From: Gymnorhina tibicen | Taxonomy: Eukaryota > Chordata > Aves > Passeriformes > Artamidae | Assembly: GCA_013399875.1 (NCBI GenBank) | Contig: VXAZ01018984.1 | Coordinates: 5,495,503 to 5,559,502 of the forward strand | Reading direction: 5' to 3' | DNA length: 64,000 nucleotides | Shown: positions 36,501 to 47,815 of the stretch, piece after piece | Position numbering within the stretch: the first letter of the stretch is position 1 | How the letters are laid out: each line of letters starts with the position of its first letter | Program-made: the position numbers and the translations under genes | Notes under the pieces: generated by a model | What the model was told of the DNA's origin: nothing | Database searches by the model: none | The model's input: the letters and a program-made list of their open reading frames with translations, nothing else

Positions 36501-39204
36501 TCCCATCTTTGTGTAAGAGGACAGAGAGCTGGGAATAGAAGAAGATTGTTACTACCAATTTCTATTTGATCTTCTCTTCACCATACTGCCATTGAAAGAT
36601 TTCCCCCACCCCTGCAGTTGGCTACAGGATAAAATCACTTGCTGCTAACAGTGCTCTGCTGCTCTTTCTCAGTTTTTCTAAAAGGGTTTTTTTTTTCTAG
36701 ACACTCAGCAATAGATAGAGTTGGTTCAGCCCAAGAAGTTGTTGGGCTAGAAAAGTAGACGAAAGACTTTAACCCATAAAGACACAGAGGGTAAGGACAT
36801 TTGTTTCCAGTCTTTTCATTTAGTTTGTCTCTATCCAAGGTAAGGTAAAGGACAAAATATAATGTCACACTGTTCTCATACAGAGGTTTTTTTTATTCCT
36901 GGAGCATAGCAATAAGAATTAGCTTAGAGAAGACTGAGGAAAAAAGGAGGACAAGTTGCTGTGAACTGTCACAGTCCGCTGTTATGGTTGCTGACTTGCT
37001 GGATTTTATGATGTCTCAGTAGTTGAAGGTCAGCTCAGTATTCCATCTTCTTAAGGCAAGTGTTTCAGTGAGGCTCCGGGCTTTCATGTTTAAAACAAGG
37101 CAGCCCTCCCAAATCCACATTTCCCAACATGCTGGCTGTGTAAGAAGTGGTAAAACATGTTTTCCTGGTACCAACGACTTCAAAACTGCTGGGTATTTTT
37201 AAATCGCATGCTGCTGATCCTCTTTCCCCAAGTGAAATAATAGCACTTCCCACTTTGTAGACAATGGGAGTCTTATCACTGCTGTGTTAAAAGCAGAGTT
37301 ATGCCAAAGCTGAGCTGAGCTGTTTTGAAAATCCCTCCTTGTGTTTCCAAGCTTTAATCTCCTGGTCCTGCAAGTAAAGCCTATACATTCCTTCAGCCCC
37401 TTTCTGGCTTTAAAAGAAGTGCACCTTCTTAGTAAGCTTGTGCCTCAAATGTGGAATGATATGGGAATGAATGAGAAGGGCTTACATGGACTTGGGAGTC
37501 ACCCTTTAGTTTTTTCACTCTATTGTCATAGGAAAAGCAATCTTTCCTTTATGTAGTAAAAAGTTATCAGTACATGCTAGCTAAACTTTACAGAGGAGGA
37601 TGTGACATGGTTTATCTGGGAGGATGACAAGGCATGAAAAATAATCACGGTGACTTGAAAACCCAAAAGTGCAATTTTGTGTATGGTGCCATTTCTGATT
37701 TGCATTTCACTGTGTACCAATGGCAGGAAAAAAGACATAATTACTGCCATAAAGCATGGGCTTCCAATCCCCTTGAGAAACACAGCAACCTCTTCTGGAG
37801 TTTTAGTTGACATGATGATATTTAAAAGCAGCAGTATAGGATCCTGGAAGCCATGGTAACTCTTACTGTACAGAGATACTAAAATATAAAGCACCCTGTG
37901 GTGGCTTGTTGACAACAGGGCCCAAATCTACAGTGTTTTGTACAAAAACTACAGGTGTGGTGGCTAAAAGTATTGCTCTGTTATACAAGCAGATTTATCA
38001 GCCTCTACATGTTGCCCAGTACAGACAGGCTCCACCTTGAACAGGGAAAATATGTTGTGCCTCTAAATGGCTATCCCAGGATGGAAGAAGCACTAGGATT
38101 TGGTCAGTCTCTCACCGCTGATCTGCAATTGAGGGCCTGCAAATTGCACCTGTTTCTTTTCCTCACCCACAAGGCCCCAGAGCCCTTGGGCAAGACTTTG
38201 GAATGGGGTGTTAGCTCTGTCAGCTACTGAGATAATGCAAAAGGTGTGTGTTGGCATTGGAGCTGCCCCGCTGGGAAGCACTCATGATGTGAAAGCTGTC
38301 AGGGGCAGATGATGTTTGGTACCTGGCTTCAGTGCTGCAGTTTCTGTGCTCATGAGAATTACCTGAATTGCCCAATGCTGCCCTTCTGCAAAGCTGCTAT
38401 TACAAGGGTCACTCTAGTGACCCACCACGTGGGTCTTGTGAAGGAAGGTGGTCTGCCAGGCAGTGCATCAGGGTGCAAAATCTGGAGTCCTGCACTCTGT
38501 GTCAAGCTACTCTAGAGGCTTACAGTGCTGTGTGGCTTTCTGCTCTCTGCTTGGGTCAGGATTGTGTCTTGGCTCCACTGAAATGTGCCAGGCTTTCAGC
38601 CAGAGAGGCTTGAAGCAGGGATTCTGCCTGAGAATACTGTGCAAAAATTTACTGGGGCCCTGATCTTGCTCAGAGCTTCTAGATTGCTAAAGCAATATAA
38701 AGGTTAGTAAGAATAACTCATTACAGACAGACTAGCAAAGCTATTCCCACAAAGAGTCCTAGAAGGATCGTCTCTGAAGTGTGTTTGACTGGCTCTGCAT
38801 TCCTCTGCCTAATGCAGAGCTGTACTTTTACACCGGTTTCTGGCAGGCTTGAACAATCAGTAAATCACTTCAGGTCCTTAAAACCACGACTGCCAGATGT
38901 CCTCCTGTAGATAGAGGGAAAACTGCACTCTCTGAGTTTTTGTGGTGTTTCCCACCCTGGGAAAGGTGGCTTTTGTTTTTCCTACAGTATTCAAATGAAG
39001 CCTAGTGTCATTAGTGTATTTCTTGTAACTTCTTCTGGCGGCAGTTGATGGTAAATGGATAAATGCAGTTATTCCAGACATTAAGACTTATACCAGTCTG
39101 AAGCTATAATGACAATACCAAAAATGGCAATATATTTCCCAGTTTAGAGAGAAGCAATAGCTTAATATTACTGCGTGTTTTTTTCTGTTTTCTTGTTTTT
39201 TTAG
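33546..39204. other. Spacer, no gene recognised
   Basis: No gene is seen. A 40-nt interval at 33767-33806 is bounded by AG and GTAAGG but is too short to call. A short G-rich run (GGCGGGGGGGG) lies near 36076-36086. Confidence 0.6.
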
Positions 39205-39364
39205 ACACACCAAAAATGGTCAGCTGTTCCCAACAATATTGAATGAACCTCTAAAATTTTTCCAAACATACGGTGGTGGTTTACTTCATATTGGTGATCC
39301 GGTGGCTAAAGAGACTTATGCTACAAACCTTGTAGAGGATTTTTTGCCTTCATCAGTCTCTTAA
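39205..39364 (+). CDS. Possible terminal coding exon of an unidentified gene (partial)
   Basis: A strong splice acceptor ends at 39204: a long T-rich tract with CTTGTTTTTTTAG. From the first complete codon (39206) a frame of 52 codons runs to a TAA at 39362-39364. It begins HTKNGQLFPTILNEPLKFFQ and includes YGGGLLHIGDPVAKETY. The composition is protein-like: mixed hydrophobic and charged residues, a glycine-rich turn and no low complexity. The preceding exon would have to end after the second base of a codon. I do not recognise the family. No matching upstream exon was found on the + strand within the window, so any gene would have a very long last intron. Alternatives are a chance open frame or an exon-like retrocopy fragment. 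Confidence 0.35.
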
Positions 39365-42300
39365 GGTTCATGCTTTACTGTGCAGATAATTGTATTTGTG
39401 TGTTGTTGTCATGGTTGCATAGGTATGGACTTTCCCATTCTGGAAGACAGAGAGGGAAATTTAATAGCATGTCACTGAGCAGGTAAAATCACACAGGGAC
39501 GCATGCCTGTTGAAGCAGCAGGATTCTGTTCTTCCTCTTACCTTTTCTCCAGCCCCTCTTCCTCCAGTTCTGCACTCTCATTTTAATCTGTGTGGCACAT
39601 TCCCTGTGAGGAGCTCCTAAGCTCTTTACCACTAACCTAAGGGTTGATATTGAGCATTATCACAGAGATAAACAGAAGGGTCAGGCCAGTGCACAGAGCT
39701 TCTGACAGTCCACCTTACATCTCCCAGCTCCATTCCAGTATAAATCTGCATGGATTTCACTTTTTTTCCCGTCCTTGCACCATTTCTTGTCAATCTCCTT
39801 TTACTCTGCAGTGTTTATATCCATGAATCTCTGGCCCTTGGACTGTCTTTCCTCTTCTGCTTCCCAGGAGTCTTTACTGATTTCTTTCTTTCATTGTGCT
39901 CATGTCTGTGTTTACAGGAGAGGTCGGGTCAGGAAGCACAGGCTGTGTCAGAAGAAGGGAAAGGTTTAGAGGAGCTGTGAATGTCCTAGGCCAAAGTTAG
40001 ACCTCTAGGGCTGTAGATACCACTTCTGTCCTCATGATCCTGGATTGGCTTGAGCAAACAGCTGGAGGTGAGCAAACCAGCAGACTCCTCTGTCACCATC
40101 TGTCATCATGCAATGAAGCACTTGGTGTGTGACAGGGCTGCCAGTGATTTCTCTGTCTGGACCCTTTAGGCAATTTTGTTTTGGCTCTTTGTAACAAAAC
40201 AAGTGTGACCACAGCAAGGCCAAGCAAATGTGTGGTGTACTGTGTTGACAGAGGTAAGGCAGCCACTGAAGATGCACCAGCAAGGATGCCACCAGCCAAG
40301 GTACAAGTCCTTTCAGTGAGCTGGATATCTGTTCTGGTGACTAAGGAGGCTGGCCTGGTGTGACCAGCCAGAAAGGCATTTACTGGTGTCTGAAACAACA
40401 AACTGGTTCTGCTCTGGATCTGGAGGAGAAAGAGGTGGAGATTTAGAGCAAATGCTGAAAGCCTTCCTGGTTTCCCTCATAAACTCATACTTGGCTAATG
40501 TACCAAAACCTATTCTGATGCTATTGTGTCCCTGTTGTATCTTTCAAGGCAGCACAAAGATGTTGCCATTTGCTGCCAAGGAGCTTCTGCTTTGTTGTGT
40601 AAACACATTCCTAATGTTTCTTGGGATGTATGGCTTTAAGAGCTTGGTTTTCTTTGGGTTAGTAAAGCAAGTAATGGGAGTAGCTGTGTCCTGCTGACAC
40701 TTTGAGGGGAATAGAAAAAGACAGAAAGCAATTATTCAAGCTAGAATGCATGCAGAGCATTTTTATTATTTTTATTTATTGTTTTATGGTCACACGAGTA
40801 GTGTTGTGCTTTGGAGGAGGCAAAGCGAGCCATCAGCACAGCTCGTGTAAATCACCACGGCTCCATGACACATCTGGATTTATACCAGCTTGATTTGTCT
40901 ACATCCTGGCCCTTGGTTTCAGTCTCCAAAAATTTCAGTGTACATTTTAAATGAGAAAAATTGGGACAGCAGGCATGATGAGCAAAAGAGAGGGGATGGG
41001 GAGGAAGCAACCCATGCAAGATGCTGGGTACATGGGCAGAATTTGACCTTCTCTCCTCCCTGATTTTTCATCTGAAAAACTTTGGTAAACCTCTTCATAG
41101 TATTCTGACTAATAGTTACATTGGAGAAGGAAATGCACTTGGGAAGTAGGGCATGTTATAAATCCTTGAGGTGAAAATAGCTAAAAGAGCTAAATTCCTG
41201 TTTGCATTAAAATATGTTGGTTTGTCTTCTTCTCTGGCTGTTTAGCTGGAAGAAGTATTTTAATTTTTTTTAAACACGTAGATGAGTACCCCCTTTTTGC
41301 TGCGTTACACACATGGAAGCTGCTGCAATGCCTGAAGGTTCCGTGTGAGACAACTCACCCACTGGTTTGGGTTCAGCCACGATTCAGAGCCTTTTTCGGT
41401 TGTCGTGGTTTTCCCCATCCAAGATTTCCCAGGGTAGGAAAGTGCAGCTATGAAAAATCATGGATGTGATTGCACAGAGATGATGAGTTGTGTAAAAGTA
41501 GGGGGGATGTGTGTAAGGATTTAATTATTCGTTTATTCTGTTTTCGGGGGTGGGAATGAGGCTTTCTGACTCCTGTTGCTTTGGAAAACTTCCTGAGGGC
41601 CCCATGGCTGCACTGCTCTGTGCACCTACCACCCTGGGGACTCCGGCTGAGTGGGACACCAGCTGCCACTGTTCCCACAGAGGCCTGAGCACACAGCAAG
41701 GGGGGAAACCCTCCTCAAACGAGGGGCAGCCGCCTCATGGGTTTGCCCTTCTTGCTCCGAGCACGAGCCTCCAGAGCTGTTGCAGGAAAACGAAGGAAGA
41801 AGTGGTTAGTGTGGGCTGGCTGAAACCAGAGCATTGGCATGGTGGTGTTTGGGTTCCTGATCCTTGCAAAAGGCAAAACAGTCAGCACTATTAAGATATG
41901 CAGGATAATAAGACAAGGTAGCTTACAGAATTTAATCCCTATTAATTTCCACGGGTTTAAAATTAGGTTAACCTTTATAATTAGCAAAATAAGGCTTTTA
42001 ATAATCATCCCCAGAGAAAAAGGGAATTCTGAAAAAAAAAAACTCAACAACAAAAAACAACCTTAATTTTGCTTCATGTATTCATGCTGTCTTTCCAAGC
42101 CCAGGTGAGGTGCCCTGCCCCACCATCAGGCAGTGCTCTCCACAAAATGTCCCTCTGCCATGAGCAGCAGCATTGCTGTAATTCACCTTGAGGGTGCTTA
42201 TCAGTGTGTTCACTGCCAAAACGACTCTGGCAAGCTTTCTAACTAACCCAGTTTAACAAGCTGTGATGTCTGTGTTTTCCACTCTAGCTGTTAACATAAC

Positions 42301-43214
42301 ATTGTAAGTTTTTCATTTCAGCTTGGTTATTGTAACTCGTGCGTTTGGCTGGATCTGTATCCTTGCAGTCTCAATACTGACAGTGACCTAGCTCTAGTTA
42401 AAGTGAAGCTACGCCTGCTGAGGCTTCAGACCTAAAAATGTCCTACTTGCATTTCCACAAAGCAGAAGTCGTAACTCTTCCGAGCCTAATTTGCAGTTTA
42501 GCTATGCAAAGTTGTGAAGAGCTGTACAGAAAGAAACAGAAACTCTCACAGAATTGCAGATTTCTTTTCTCTGAAAAGAAGCGTACACCACTCATTGATC
42601 TGAATGGAGAAATTTTTATTCTTGCATTTTTTGTAAAGCAGGAAGTGCAGCCTTTTTGCCTGTCAAAACCTGGAAAAAGTATTAGGCGAAATATTGTTTC
42701 AGTCAGTGGAAGGAAAGGGAAAATTGTGCACTTTACCAAAATCAAAAAGAAAATACTTCTCAGAGGAGAGAGAAACATTTTGGAAAGAAATGTCAAAATG
42801 CTCAATTTTAAAGTGACTGGTTTGAACACTTTCATTTCTACTTTTACCTGGACATACCTATTAGCTAAATTTCATTTGAATTTTCAAATATTCCTAGATA
42901 AACCAGAACAATATTTTAGACTTCTTTTTCTTGGTAGTTGATTTTATAGTCATGTGAAGATGGTTGTCTGGCAACTATTAGCATAACAGAGCTGAGGCAT
43001 GACCTCCAGAAATAACCTCTGAAACTGAGATTTGCTGTGTGCTTGAGCCACCTCCATCACCAGAAGAAAAGGAGTCCCTCCTTAGTCCTGGCTTTTTCCC
43101 CAGCCTCTTCATGGTGAGTGTTTCTGTCCCAGCATGAGTTGTGTTTGGGGGGTGGGGTGTCAAATTGGGTTTTGATGCAAAGAACAGACCCTTTCTTTTA
43201 GCATCAGAGACCTA
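39365..43214. other. Spacer; would be 3' UTR and flank if the exon at 39.2 kb is real
   Basis: No AATAAA is evident close behind the stop at 39364. At 42438-42941 lies the longest ATG frame in the window (167 codons), overlapped by a 130-codon frame on the opposite strand. Neither resembles a known protein. Confidence 0.55.
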
Positions 43215-43470
43215 CAAAAGTTTGGAAAGGACCTTGAAAGGTCGTCTAATCTATCCCTTTGTGGGAAAGTGACTCTAGATGAGACTAGCTGGCATGCTGT
43301 CTGATTGCACCTTGAAAACCTCCAGTGATGGACACACTACCACATCCCTGGGGAGGTTGTTCCAGTGACTGTTTCACTGTAGGAAATTTCTTGCATCAAG
43401 GTGGAACCTCTCCTGGTGCAACCTCTACCTGTTGCCCCTTGTTTTGTCCATGTGATCCTTGTGCTGAAAC
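43215..43470 (-). mobile_element. CR1 LINE fragment, 3' end, antisense in this window
   Basis: Reads as antisense CR1: TTTGGAAAGGACCTTGAAAGG, then GTCTAATCTATCCC, CACATCCCTGGGGAGGTTG, TTCCAGTGACTG and TTTCTTGCATCAAGGTGGAAC. It ends in a CTACCTGTTGCCCCTTGT segment near 43425. It is about 250 bp, 5'-truncated and moderately diverged. The match becomes unclear beyond about 43465. Confidence 0.88.
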
Positions 43471-43991
43471 ATTTCCCTGTTAAGTGCTTCCTTGCAGGAA
43501 CATGGTGCTTATATCCACATGCTTCAGGCAGTGAGGTGCTGGGCAGGGAGGACACCTCAGTACTTTGCCAGGCAGAGAGAATATTGATAATCATTGCAGG
43601 CTGAATTGTGGTGAGCATCACAGAGCTTGGATGAAGCTGTAGGAAGCCTAGAAAAAAATGGAATAGCTCGGAGACAAGCAGAGCTAATGAACCCTAATTT
43701 GTTATGTGTTTGTATTTTGGGGAGCAACTCCATTTAGGTTTGCTGGGGCTTGGTCAGAGGGAGCATTCATGGTGCAGTCTTCTCCCACCCAGGGTCTAAA
43801 ACAGCATTTTCATTTCCTCTCCTGCTGCTTCCTACAAAAACCATGAATGTTTCTGGGGGCGCTTCCTCCCTGCCAAAGGCAACGGAAATTGGCTAATGAG
43901 CTCAGAGTCAGCAGAGGGAGGCAAAAAGGCACATACAGAGCATTTAACTGGTTTGGAAGCCAAACCACAAACTTAATCCTTGGAGAACGCA

Positions 43992-44001
43992 GTCACGTGA
44001 C
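43992..44001. promoter_or_regulatory. Perfect E-box palindrome GTCACGTGAC
   Basis: This ten-base palindrome matches the extended site preferred by USF and MiT/TFE-family bHLH-zip factors. A second CGTGA follows immediately. No promoter features accompany it, so any role would be as a distal element. Confidence 0.3.
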
Positions 44002-47000
44002 GTGAGGAGTTGAACTGCCAGAGTGTGTGGGAGGGAGGTGAGGGGTTTATTATCCTAGCGTGCATGGGGATGCCTCAGTGGGTGGGAAGGTCCTAAAATT
44101 CAGCTTTGATTGGGAAGTTAAATCAGTTATTAGAAAAAGACTACTATTCTAAAACTGCTTTGCTCCCTCTTGTGTCCCATGGTATGACTAAGGGGCCTTG
44201 CCAATCGAGAGGAAAACAGAGAGTTGGACTCTCAGACAGTGAAAGCTCCCTGAGGCTGTCAGCGCTCCAGGGCCCTGATACCAGCAGGGCTTCCAAATTG
44301 ATTTAGAATGAAATGAAATAGTAGGGAGGGAGAGGAGGAGGCGTAAATATTTTTCTCTCGTTAACTTATTTTCCCCTTTTGTGCATGAGCTAATGTGATG
44401 GAAAGCGCTGCAGCTAAAATAAGTGCATTTGTTGGGAACTGCGTGCTGTGCTGTGAGTTACCCATTGCTGGGAAATCACCCATTGGCCAGTCCTTTCCTT
44501 TCCTGCACTGTATCACCATGTGCCCCCGGCAGTGCCCAGGGCAGAAGGCCCATGGGAAGTGTAATGAGTGTGGTGGGGTGACAAATGTAAATCTGGTTAG
44601 TGCACAGAGCAAGGGCCAAGTTGTGCAGCTGCTTTTGCCTTCATGACTGTGGTTCAGTGCCCGTGCCCGTAAAAGTGAGGGGTATCACCAGCTCTGGGGG
44701 AAGGAATAGCAAAAGGGCAGACTTTCAGCAGGACAGGTCGTGGGATATGCCACTTCCTTCAGGAAGCAAGAGGGCTGCTCAGGGTATGTACACTTCTGAA
44801 TAAGGTTTCATTTCCTACTCCTCTTTTTGCTGCCTGTCTGAGAGACTCTCTCTGTTGCATCTTTACCTGGTCTGCAGCGTGTTACCACAAATATTGTCAT
44901 GCAGTTCTAGCTGTGAAGTGCCTCATGTTTTCCCATGGTGCACATCTCCTGCAGAGACTTCTCCCTGGCCTGCATGTTCTAAAGGAAACTCTCATTTTGA
45001 TGCACCTTCCATCTGCTTAAGTGTTGGCCATAAATAACAACATATTACAAAACTGCCTTCTTGTCAACACACAGATTGTTTATGTGTCATTTCCTCCATC
45101 CTTTGTGTTGCTGCAGCTTCCTAGGGAAGGAGGATTTATTGGTATAGCAACGCTTGGGAATGGAACCAAATCCTATGGAGTATGAAATAAATATAGTCAA
45201 TTTTTGGTACTACATTTTTATTTATTTTTTATGAGACATCTTCTTTCCTTGACGGGTTTGTATCTCACCATGTGGCATCCACTAGCTTTGCCATATCATC
45301 TGTTGTTTAGGGTCTTATATTTCCAGAGTATGTTTGCAAGCTGAGTGTAGAACTGTGAACCACAGTCCCACGGTATTTTTGACTGAAAGCTAATCTGGAA
45401 TTTCCACTCACTGCAAGCTAATCTTGAATCACCACAGCCTCATTTTGGTGTCAGATTGAAAGAAGAGCTCTATCAGTTTAAAATGCAGTTGGGAGATTGG
45501 TCAAAGGTCATGTTAGGAAACCAATAGAAGTTTCTGTTCTCTATGAATTCTAAATCAAATAGGCTATAAATAAGTACCCTTGACTTAAGTATTGCATTTC
45601 TTGTGCCAGTAAATTGTTAAAGCCCTACTAGTCTATGCACTTTATTGTGTGAATGCTCCCTTCCCTGGTGGCTGACTGGGCCTGGCTGTTTGGGGACCAG
45701 CTGATATGGCCATTGCTCAGAGTCAGAATGCCGAATTGTACGAAGAGCTCACAGTTTTCATGTTGAGCACTCCTGGAATGTTGCTTTGTCGTTTGAAATG
45801 CCGCGATATTGTTACTAAAGCTGTTAAGGGCCTGTGTTGTCCCAGTGATAGGCGCTCTTGTTTCTCCTCAGGTTTTTCTTGATGCAGTGGATACAGTGTG
45901 TGCCCAGACTCAGGCCACTGGGATGGTGAGAGCGTAGAGCTGGGTGTCTGTGCCTTGTGGCCCTGGGCCAGCAGTAGCACAGCTGTCCTTGATGCTGGAT
46001 CGTGCTATTCCACGTTTGTTTTGTAAAAGCAAGCTTCTTGAATTCTTGCTCATTGAGGGTAATTATATATGTGCTACGTGTGTAGCTCATCCTCACACGC
46101 AAATGTATTTCCAAGCAGAGGTACTTCAAGATGGAAATGCTTGTCTTTCTTTCTCACTTTTGTACGAGGGTACTTTTGTTCCATCCCCCAAAGGAATGGG
46201 ATCTGGCTAAATAAGCTGGGCATATGCTTTTGAGGGAAAAGACCTTATCTAAGCAATGAATACTCCTGGCTCCAGACCACTCAGTTAGACCTGGACAGTT
46301 TTGATGATGATTCAAGAACAAAACCTCTGCTTAACAAGGCCTGCTGCCATTTCTGTGCAGACATAAGTCAAGTCTGAGACATACTGCTAGCCTTTTTACA
46401 ACATATGTGACAAAATTCCCAGAATCTGCTTCTCTAAGTTTTCCAGAGGGACAGGATTTGGACTGCTTGTTTGCTTTGAGGTTTATTAGATCCTTTGGAG
46501 AACTGACAGCATGGATAGCTTTTCTTAAAAAATGGTTTCCTTTAATCTTCACTGAGCTTTCTTGGCTTTACTGGTGCTATGTTTTACAATTAACACTGGT
46601 GGATTTTGTGATGTAGAGATCACTGGCTTAACTCTGTTTCTGTTCAGATCTGCAGTAAGCCTCCCAGAAAAATCCCCCTCTTCATTTCCCTTACCCAGAA
46701 CATGCTTATACAAATGTATACAGAAATTTTCTTTTTCTTGCATGCATGAATTAGTCCCTTAAGAAGAGTTGACACTCATCTTGCTTGGAGAGAAAGGTAG
46801 AAGGCTTCAGGCTGCAGAGGAGAGGGAAGGTCACCACAGGGTCTGCAGAACGCAGGGAGGGAATGCACAGTTTTGCCTCTGCTGTGACAGGTGGACACAC
46901 TGATAGGGACCCCAAGGCTCATGTAGATTTTGCAGACAGCCTTGGGGGTTTGGTTGAAACCCCTGGAGGAAGAAATGCAGTGAAGGCAAAGCAAGCAGGG

Positions 47001-47035
47001 GGATTACTTATGATCTGTTTCTCCTCAGGTTTTTC

Positions 47036-47054
47036 TTTTTTTTTTTTTTTTTTT
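47036..47054. repeat. T19 homopolymer
   Basis: Uninterrupted T-run. On the - strand it would be an A-tail, but I see no retrocopy body adjoining it. Confidence 0.85.
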
Positions 47055-47689
47055 ATTCCTTCAAATGAGAAAATTGGATGGTCCCGCTTGTTTCTGATGG
47101 AAATTTGTCTTCTGAGATTGAAAGATCTCTTCAAATAGCTAAATATGTTTAGTCTTTTTGGAACATTTGTTGCTTAAATCAGAACAAAATCATCAGGTTG
47201 CATTATGTTTGTAATATAAAATGTCTCTCTTTTATTCTTAGTATAAATATATCTTTGTCTTACAGAAATAGATTTCATAACTGATCTAATGCTGACCAGA
47301 AAATAAGTGGTACTAATCATAAGAGGCAAACCCTGATGTGCAAATTTCTTTTTTAACAATAGTGAAAATATTGTTGTTTTAAATAGAGTGGACTTTCCCC
47401 AGAAATTATTATTTCAGTGCCTGCTTAATCTTACACTGGGGTTCTAGGGAGCTGTATTAAAATTGCTAGGTATATTTTTCTACTCTAAGGGTAGTGATGA
47501 ATATCAGAATATCAACATCTGAAACAACCTCCCTTTTAAAGAAGGAGGAGACTCATCCACTATACCCCAGTTTTATGTGGATAACATGGGAATTTGTTTA
47601 CATTTCTGGAAGAAAAGATTAAGAAAAAGCATTCCAACAGAAAAGGACAGGGCATTAGGCTTTCTGTTCAGGCTCTGAAGTCTCTGTGT

Positions 47690-47815
47690 CTGGTCTTTAA
47701 TTGCCGGTCAGGCAGACGTTGATCAGGAATGACACAGGGAAAACTGAGCTTGCCTTGAGGTGGAATTTTGCCTTGTAACTTCTAGAGGTCCCTTCCATCC
47801 CTGTGGGTGCATGAT
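47690..47815 (+). mobile_element. Diverged CR1-type LINE 3' remnant
   Basis: TTGAGGTGGAATTTTGCCTTG and CTTCTAGAGGTCCCTTCC, then ATCCCTGTGGGTGCATGATAG, resemble the 3' end of a sense-oriented CR1, where 'CTAGAGGTCCCTTCCAACCC' is typical. The upstream boundary is uncertain. Confidence 0.55.

Larger units (their letters stand above)
43471..47689. other. Spacer, no gene recognised
   Basis: No supportable gene. It holds the GTCACGTGAC palindrome at 43992-44001 and a T19 run at 47036-47054. An 83-codon frame at 44395-44646 has several cysteines but no spacing typical of a zinc finger or other known domain. Confidence 0.6.

Noticed and set aside
44395..44646. Cysteine-containing 83-codon frame
   Set aside because: Cysteine spacing does not fit a zinc finger or secreted-peptide pattern, and there is no signal peptide.
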